Both the position numbers and the translations under genes were made by a program. 18,052 nucleotides of DNA from an uncultured Faecalibacterium sp. (GTDB taxonomy: Bacteria; Bacillota; Clostridia; Oscillospirales; Ruminococcaceae), in the NCBI GenBank assembly GCA_934525405.1, contig CAKSZF010000023.1, positions 1 to 18,052 on the forward strand, read 5' to 3'. Below are positions 14,195 through 18,052 of this stretch, in pieces. The notes below the pieces were generated by a model. That model worked only from the letters and a program-made list of their open reading frames with translations, had not been told where the DNA came from and ran no database searches. Position 1 is the stretch's first letter. Each line of letters begins with the position of its first letter.

Positions 14195-15172
14195 ATGACA
14201 GGAGCATATCGGGTCGTTGTACAAAACCGAAAAATCAAGTTCGATTTTGAAATACGCCGGAACATCACGATCTTGCGTGGAGATAGTGCCACAGGAAAAA
14301 CAACGCTCGTGGAGATGATTCGGGAATACGAGGAACTAGGCCCAGACAGTGGAATAGAACTGCAATGCGAGAAGGATTGCGTTGTTCTTTCCGGGCGGCA
14401 GTGGGAAAAACAGCTTTCCGACCTTTCGCAGAGTATCGTTTTTATTGATGAAGGGAATGCTTTTACTGCTTCAAAGGAATTTGCCGCAGCGATTCAGAAA
14501 ACAGACAACTACTATGTGCTCGTCACGCGGGAAGGACTTGAAACATTACCGTACAGCGTAACGGAAATTTACGGAATCCGGGCATCCAAACACTTCGGAG
14601 ACTTGAAACAGACCTACAATGAGTTTTTCCGAATTTACGGAAAGCCGATGGGGTTGGAGAAACTAAAACCAGCGGCAATCATTACAGAGGATTCCAATTC
14701 GGGGCTCCAGTTTTTTCAGGCTGTTTGCGCCGAAAACGGAATTTTCTGCGAATCTGCTGGTGGGAAGTCCAACATTTTCAAAATGCTGTCCGACCGTGCA
14801 GGGGAGAATGTTCTGGTGGTTGCAGACGGTGCGGCGTTTGGTTCGCAGATGGAGCGCATTATGCAACTGCTCGCCCTCCAGCCGGATTCTCATATTTACC
14901 TGCCAGAATCGTTTGAATGGTTGATTCTTCGTTCTGGATTGCTCGAAGACGCGGAGGTCGATGAAATTCTGAAATCGCCGGAAAATCATGTGGAAAGCCA
15001 GCAGTATTTCAGTTGGGAGCGCTATTTTACGGCTGTGCTGATGCAAAAGACCGCTGACAGCTATCTGAAATATACGAAGTCAAAACTGAATCCTGTGTAT
15101 TTACAGGAGCATGAAAAGAAAGCGATTCTTTCGGAAATGTCCCACATCCAGCTCGACAAGAAAGACAGATAA
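14195..15172 (+). CDS. Compact P-loop ATPase with TOPRIM-like C-terminal half
   Basis: A 325-residue protein. Walker A is GDSATGKTT (29-37) and Walker B is IVFIDE (81-86), with a strand VLVTRE (108-113) in sensor position. The ATPase core is short, about 155 residues. The second half starts KPAAIITEDSNSG (E165, D166), then AGGKSNIFKML (188-198) and VLVVADGAAFG (206-216). This order of an acidic motif, a Gly-Gly-Lys-Ser turn and a strand ending in Asp resembles TOPRIM or DUF4435-type domains fused to ATPases in OLD-like nucleases, but the usual DxD is replaced by ADGAAFG. The fold call is therefore tentative. It is co-transcribed with DUF4869 and followed by a terminator. Position in an element scar suggests a defence or maintenance role; that is inference. 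Confidence 0.75.
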   Translation: MTGAYRVVVQNRKIKFDFEIRRNITILRGDSATGKTTLVEMIREYEELGPDSGIELQCEKDCVVLSGRQWEKQLSDLSQSIVFIDEGNAFTASKEFAAAIQKTDNYYVLVTREGLETLPYSVTEIYGIRASKHFGDLKQTYNEFFRIYGKPMGLEKLKPAAIITEDSNSGLQFFQAVCAENGIFCESAGGKSNIFKMLSDRAGENVLVVADGAAFGSQMERIMQLLALQPDSHIYLPESFEWLILRSGLLEDAEVDEILKSPENHVESQQYFSWERYFTAVLMQKTADSYLKYTKSKLNPVYLQEHEKKAILSEMSHIQLDKKDR

Positions 15173-15186
15173 ATCCCTACTAAGCA

Positions 15187-15236
15187 AACAGGACTGCTTC
15201 ACACACATTGCACTGTGGAGCAGTCCTGTTCGTTTA
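15187..15236 (+). terminator. Terminator after the ATPase gene
   Basis: AACAGGACTGCT (15187-15198) pairs with AGCAGTCCTGTT (15219-15230); CACA/TGTG extends the stem inward. Only a short T-run (CGTTT) follows. Confidence 0.7.
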
Positions 15237-15473
15237 ATATGTAATTGTCATTGCACCTTCATGGCAGTCCTGTGCATAGGTGCGGAGCAGATCAAGGTGC
15301 TTTGAGGATTTTCGGACGATAGCCGTTGCACGGTCGCCGGACATAAACTCAACGACCGCAAGCCGTGGAATTGTCAGTGTGCCACGGATTTTGAAGCCCA
15401 CAAGAATCTTCTGATTGCACCATCGCTGGATGCTTTGTGCAGAGTAGTCACCATCCCCGCCAACAAAAAGCAC
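15234..15473 (-). pseudogene. 5'-truncated helix-turn-helix (excisionase/MerR-like) fragment
   Basis: The 79-codon frame contains SAQSIQRWCNQKILVGFKIR followed by GTLTIPRLAVVEFM. This is the second half of a helix-turn-helix domain of the kind found in small element-encoded DNA-binding proteins, with the recognition helix and wing present and the usual N-terminal helix missing. The only start is a GTG (15473) inside the terminator hairpin of the gene upstream, with no ribosome site. I therefore read it as a truncated remnant of the same mobile element rather than a working gene. A short functional protein is not excluded. Confidence 0.5.
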
Positions 15474-15494
15474 CGGCTCAGGCTGGTGCTTTTT
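15465..15494. terminator. Bidirectional terminator after the UPF0178 gene
   Basis: AAAAAGCACC (15465-15474) pairs perfectly with GGTGCTTTTT (15485-15494) around a 10-base loop, with T-runs in both directions. It lies downstream of the minus-strand gene ending at 15537. Confidence 0.8.
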
Positions 15495-15536
15495 TGCATA
15501 TCCAACCGGATTTCTCCATCCTTCAAAAAATATGTA

Positions 15537-15974
15537 TCAATATTTTTTGCTCAGAATCTTCTCAAGCGTGTCCGCAAACTTGGCATCCTGCTCCTTCGTC
15601 CGCTTTGGGCTCCCCTTGGGGTGCTTTCCGGCACGGAGGAGCTTTTTGTTTTCATAACGCCGCAGCATGAGAGCGTCTATGTTGTCGGCGGTGTATTCCA
15701 AACCGTTCTGGTTCAGCACCCGGGCGCACTTGGCAAGGCACATACTCGCCAGCCCGTAGTCCTGTGTTACGACAATATCACCCGGTTTTACCCGGTTGAC
15801 GAGGGCAAAGTCCACGCTGTCCGCTCCTTTGTCGAACACCAGCGTCTGCGCACCTTCCCGCTCGATTTGGTGAGAGGTGTCGCACAGGATGATGACCGGA
15901 ACGCCAAATGGTTTCGCAATCTGCAAAGTTAGATTGACAACCGGGCAGCCGTCTGCATCAATCAAAATGGTCAT
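15537..15974 (-). CDS. UPF0178 (YaiI/YqxD, DUF188) family protein
   Basis: A 145-residue protein with the family signature at the N-terminus (MTILIDADGCPVV, with Asp6 and Asp8), then DSVDFALVNRVKPGDIVVTQDYGLA and the basic C-terminal GSPKRTKEQD segment. The fold is PIN/NYN-like, and the acidic residues fit a nuclease active site, but the cellular role of YaiI/YqxD proteins is not established. The start is ATG 15974, 7 bases after GGAGG; the frame is open further upstream only as a shadow of the esterase gene. Its start overlaps the esterase stop (ATGA), so translation is coupled. Confidence 0.9.
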   Translation of the reverse strand: MTILIDADGCPVVNLTLQIAKPFGVPVIILCDTSHQIEREGAQTLVFDKGADSVDFALVNRVKPGDIVVTQDYGLASMCLAKCARVLNQNGLEYTADNIDALMLRRYENKKLLRAGKHPKGSPKRTKEQDAKFADTLEKILSKKY

Positions 15975-16654
15975 GTGCGTTCCTCCATCACCCACCGAAA
16001 GGCTCTTGCGGTACGCAAATCGGCGTCTTTGAAATGCCCGCCGCTGTTCCATTCAAGGGTGCAGTCTGTGCTACGCTCTGTAAGTCGGCTGTGCAGAGTG
16101 CGGATGTTATCGCCCACCACAGCCATGACGGCGTTTTTCGTGTTTTCCTCCTTGCCGCCAAGGCTCAGATAAACGCGCTGCGTCTGTATCGGGTGCTGTT
16201 GTTCAAACTCCATCCAGCCCGGAAACCAAACAGAGGGCGAGGCGGCGGCGACACCGTAGAACAGCTTTGTCTGAGTGGATGCCCACAGTGCAAACAATCC
16301 CGCCAGCGAATAGCCTCCCAGAATGATTTTGACGTTTTCCGGGAGATGAAACTGCTGCTTCAGTGTGGGAACAACCTGTTCTGTCAGAAAGCGCAGGGTG
16401 TCCGCAGCATTGCCGCCGAAGCCTTGCGTTCCCCACACCGCAGGGGCTTCCCACGGAGAAAGTGCATCGTTCCAGTTTTCCACCGGGATGGCTGCAAACA
16501 GAAAATTCCGGCCGCTCTGCGCAGTCACTGTCACTTCATGGTCTATGCTCTGCAGCTCATGTTCACCGGTCATTTGGAGCAGTAGGTATTCTGCATGGGG
16601 CTCGCCGTAAATGCGGCAAGGTTTGTTCCCGATTTGCATTGTCTGTGCGGTCAC
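15971..16654 (-). CDS. Alpha/beta-hydrolase, putative esterase (Fes/YbbA-type)
   Basis: A 227-residue hydrolase. The nucleophile elbow GGYSLAG places Ser at residue 116, and His207 in SGGHFKDAD is the likely catalytic His. The VPTLKQQFHLP segment before the elbow and AAASPSVWFPGW after it are typical of the putative esterase family, which includes siderophore esterases and S-formylglutathione-hydrolase relatives. The substrate is unknown, and no iron-uptake genes are nearby. I choose GTG 16654, eight bases after GGGAGG; the ATG at 16717 is rejected because a strong promoter covers that stretch, and the ATG at 16639 is too far from the ribosome site. No signal peptide is seen, so it is cytosolic. 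Confidence 0.82.
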   Translation of the reverse strand: MTAQTMQIGNKPCRIYGEPHAEYLLLQMTGEHELQSIDHEVTVTAQSGRNFLFAAIPVENWNDALSPWEAPAVWGTQGFGGNAADTLRFLTEQVVPTLKQQFHLPENVKIILGGYSLAGLFALWASTQTKLFYGVAAASPSVWFPGWMEFEQQHPIQTQRVYLSLGGKEENTKNAVMAVVGDNIRTLHSRLTERSTDCTLEWNSGGHFKDADLRTARAFRWVMEERT

Positions 16655-16688
16655 TGCAGCATCCTCCCGAAAAAATTTTGATAAGCCC

Positions 16689-16717
16689 AGTATAGCAACT
16701 GAAAAATCATTTTGCAA
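16689..16717 (-). promoter_or_regulatory. Promoter of the esterase-UPF0178 operon
   Basis: On the minus strand: TTGCAA (16717-16712), a 17-base spacer and TATACT (16694-16689) with an extended TGC. It lies inside the apparent N-terminal extension of the esterase frame and so decides the start in favour of GTG 16654. Confidence 0.75.
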
Positions 16718-16744
16718 TTCAAAAGGCGTTCATAGCAGTGGCAA

Positions 16745-16792
16745 GCAGTATCTTCGTACTGTGGAATCCCCTCGTTGGCACAAAGATACTGC
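16745..16792. repeat. 10-bp inverted repeat between regulator and esterase
   Basis: GCAGTATCTT (16745-16754) and AAGATACTGC (16783-16792), 28 bases apart. It is downstream of the regulator gene, but no U-run follows on the minus strand, so it is a weak terminator at best; another role is open. Confidence 0.4.
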
Positions 16793-16845
16793 CCCTCTTC
16801 GCTCAAGTGGGCGATTCCTTTTTCAGGAAACAGTTCGTTCGCAGC

Positions 16846-17481
16846 TCACTTCAGCTTGCTCAGGTAGCGGTAGATGGTGGCCTCCGAAGAGCCCAGCTGG
16901 GCGGCGACTTCGCTGACGGCACCCTTCATATAAAAGATGCCCGCGTGGTGCAGGGACTCCACGATGCGGATCTTCTCCTCCATCGTCAGCCGGTCGGGCG
17001 GCAGCCCGGCGCTGCCGGTCACCTCGGCAATGGCATTCTGCACGGCGTCGGGCAGGGAACTGACAAAGTTCTCCACCCCGATGCCGGTAGAGGAGGGCTC
17101 GGTGTGCGCCCCGCAGAGGGCAAGCAGCTCCTGCGCGATGCGGCTGTACTTGCCGGCATCAAAGTTGATGCAGAGCATCCCGATGAGCTGGCCGTTGTCC
17201 TTGATGAACATGGTGGAGGAGCGCAGACGCCCCTTGGCCTGCGAAGCGCCCTGATAGCCCGCCAGATAATCCTGCTTTTCGTACATCCGCTCCTGAATGA
17301 AGCGCAGCGCCATGTTGGAAAGGGGCGCGCCCTCGGTGCGTCCGCTGATGTGGTTGTTGACGATGGCAACAATGATGCCGTCCTCGCTGGTAAGGTCGTG
17401 CAGCACCACCTCGTAGTCTGGGCCCAGCGCCTCCCCCAGAAAAGATACCACTACGCGATAAGGCTCAAGTCTTGCATCCAT
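16846..17481 (-). CDS. YheO/DauR-type transcriptional regulator (PAS-like + HTH)
   Basis: A 211-residue regulator. Residues about 5-120 match the YheO-like PAS domain (YRVVVSFLGEALGPDYEVVL, VNNHISGRTEGAPLS, then IKDNGQLIGMLCINFD). The C-terminus (TMEEKIRIVESLHHAGIFYM, then VSEVAAQLGSSEATIYRYLSKLK) is the HTH_22-type DNA-binding domain. Relatives such as DauR control D-amino-acid or amino-acid catabolic genes in response to a small ligand. The divergent neighbour is ridA, which removes reactive imines made by amino-acid-degrading enzymes, so that is the likely target. The start is ATG 17481, 8 bases after GAGG; GTG 17490 overlaps the ribosome site. A palindrome at 17510-17533 may be its own operator. 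Confidence 0.88.
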   Translation of the reverse strand: MDARLEPYRVVVSFLGEALGPDYEVVLHDLTSEDGIIVAIVNNHISGRTEGAPLSNMALRFIQERMYEKQDYLAGYQGASQAKGRLRSSTMFIKDNGQLIGMLCINFDAGKYSRIAQELLALCGAHTEPSSTGIGVENFVSSLPDAVQNAIAEVTGSAGLPPDRLTMEEKIRIVESLHHAGIFYMKGAVSEVAAQLGSSEATIYRYLSKLK

Positions 17482-17509
17482 CCCGTTCACCTCTTTTGTA
17501 CTGCTGGAG

Positions 17510-17533
17510 CGCGTGAGAAAAAATTCTCATGCG
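17510..17533. promoter_or_regulatory. Palindromic operator candidate, regulator promoter
   Basis: CGCGTGAGAA (17510-17519) and TTCTCATGCG (17524-17533) form a 10-bp inverted repeat (one G-U type mismatch) around AAAA, just downstream of the regulator's -10. The TTCTCA half-site recurs at 17652-17657 and at 17685-17690, the latter inside the ridA promoter spacer. Confidence 0.55.
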
Positions 17534-17545
17534 TGTTCTATTGCT

Positions 17546-17574
17546 ATCATAGCAGAAATGACAGAAATTTACAA
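17546..17574 (-). promoter_or_regulatory. Promoter of the YheO-type regulator
   Basis: On the minus strand: TTGTAA (17574-17569), a 17-base spacer and TATGAT (17551-17546), with an extended TGC. Confidence 0.75.
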
Positions 17575-17673
17575 TAAAAAGGTGCATTGTATCCATTGTT
17601 TCGTCAAAGTGATGACATTTCTCGGGCGTTTTTGTCATGCACGACAATTTGTTCTCATGATAAGAAAATATTA

Positions 17674-17702
17674 TTGACAAAATATTCTCACTGCGTTAGG
17701 AT
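17674..17702 (+). promoter_or_regulatory. Promoter candidate for ridA
   Basis: TTGACA (17674-17679), a 17-base spacer and TAGGAT (17697-17702). It implies a long leader of about 215 bases before ridA. Another inverted repeat, ATGACA/TGTCAT (17612-17617 with 17633-17638), lies between the two divergent promoters. Confidence 0.65.
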
Positions 17703-17794
17703 AGTGTCAGCAAGGGAAGGACAGCCCTCCCTAAGGGGTACCTGAAAAGTCGAAAATTTAGCCTATTTCTACAAACACAGCTGGATTTTGCGTT

Positions 17795-17834
17795 AAACAG
17801 CCTTGAAATCCACAAAGGATTCCTGCGGCTGTTT
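17795..17834 (+). promoter_or_regulatory. Hairpin in the ridA leader
   Basis: AAACAGCC (17795-17802) pairs with GGCTGTTT (17827-17834), and AATCC pairs with GGATT inside. No T-run follows, so it is not a simple terminator. It could be a leader control element or an RNA-stabilising hairpin. Confidence 0.4.
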
Positions 17835-17921
17835 GCCTTAAATCCCGCTTGTGCTTGCGAAATATTCGTCATTTTCTTTGTTTTCAGATACACCCTAACA
17901 AATGGAAAAGGAGAAAATCGG

Positions 17922-18052
17922 ATGAAACAGGTGATCGTTACCCCCAATGCTCCCGCTGCCATCGGCCCCTATTCGCAGGGCATCGCTGCAGGGCAGACCG
18001 TCTATGTATCCGGGCAGCTGCCCATCGATCCGGCCACCGGCCTGATCCCGGA
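17922..18052 (+). CDS. ridA: RidA/YjgF family enamine/imine deaminase (3' end outside window)
   Basis: The first 43 codons are present. They start [20 protein letters not shown] and continue to [13 protein letters not shown], which is the unmistakable N-terminus of the RidA family. These small trimeric enzymes hydrolyse reactive 2-aminoacrylate-type imines released by PLP-dependent dehydratases. The catalytic Arg lies further on and is not visible. The start is ATG 17922, after AAGGAG. It is divergent from the YheO-type regulator and probably heads an amino-acid catabolic operon. Confidence 0.92.
   Translation, partial: MKQVIVTPNAPAAIGPYSQGIAAGQTVYVSGQLPIDPATGLIP

Larger units (their letters stand above)
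13107..15536. mobile_element. Scar of an integrative/conjugative element carrying a two-gene cargo
   Basis: The segment next to tRNA-Ser holds a truncated RepA-like N-terminus fused to an integrase piece, then an intact DUF4869/ATPase operon, then a 5'-truncated HTH fragment. It is visibly more A+T-rich than both flanks. I found no duplicated tRNA 3' end to mark the outer boundary, so the right limit is approximate. Bases 13107-13229 hold nothing I can identify. Confidence 0.6.

Noticed and set aside
16718..16845. Right attachment site of the integrative element
   Set aside because: I looked for a copy of the tRNA-Ser 3' end here and elsewhere to the right and saw none.

Overview
The window looks like a chromosomal segment of a GC-rich gut Clostridia member (Oscillospiraceae type, most like Faecalibacterium). 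This rests on the G+C-rich coding bias, strong GGAGG-type ribosome sites, sigma-A promoters with 17-base spacers, the gene families present, and a short two-hairpin intergenic repeat of a kind I associate with such genomes. The species call is an inference.

Region 1 (1-4760) begins with the 3' end of a ricin-B lectin-domain gene and a MutT-type Nudix hydrolase. An N-acetylglucosamine locus follows: a PTS EIICB (nagE-like), nagA deacetylase, and, convergent with nagA, a stand-alone EIIA-Glc-type protein that probably completes the EIICB. Each of the three has its own promoter, and a bidirectional terminator separates nagA from the EIIA gene.

Region 2 (4760-12860) is dominated by exported proteins. 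It holds a tandem pair of DUF3048 (YerB-like) lipoproteins, a cluster of four two-hairpin repeats, a leucine-rich-repeat lipoprotein with a histidine phosphatase, an XRE regulator, and four small twin-arginine-signal proteins of unknown function. Three of those four share near-identical signal peptides with the lipobox Cys at residue 30; the fourth has lost a canonical lipobox. Two of the four have promoters with the same -35 and -10 hexamers.

Region 3 (12935-15540) is a scar of an integrative element beside tRNA-Ser(CGA). A chimeric ORF joins a RepA N-terminus in frame to a piece of tyrosine integrase, and a 5'-truncated HTH fragment lies at the other side. Between the remnants is an intact, more A+T-rich two-gene operon: a DUF4869 protein and a compact P-loop ATPase with a TOPRIM-like C-terminal half. 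This is the best candidate here for an undescribed system, possibly anti-phage or element maintenance.

Region 4 (15537-18052) returns to ordinary chromosome: a UPF0178/YaiI protein translationally coupled to an esterase, a YheO/DauR-type PAS-HTH regulator, and a divergent, truncated ridA. A repeated TTCTCA motif occurs near both promoters of the divergent pair and may be the regulator's operator.
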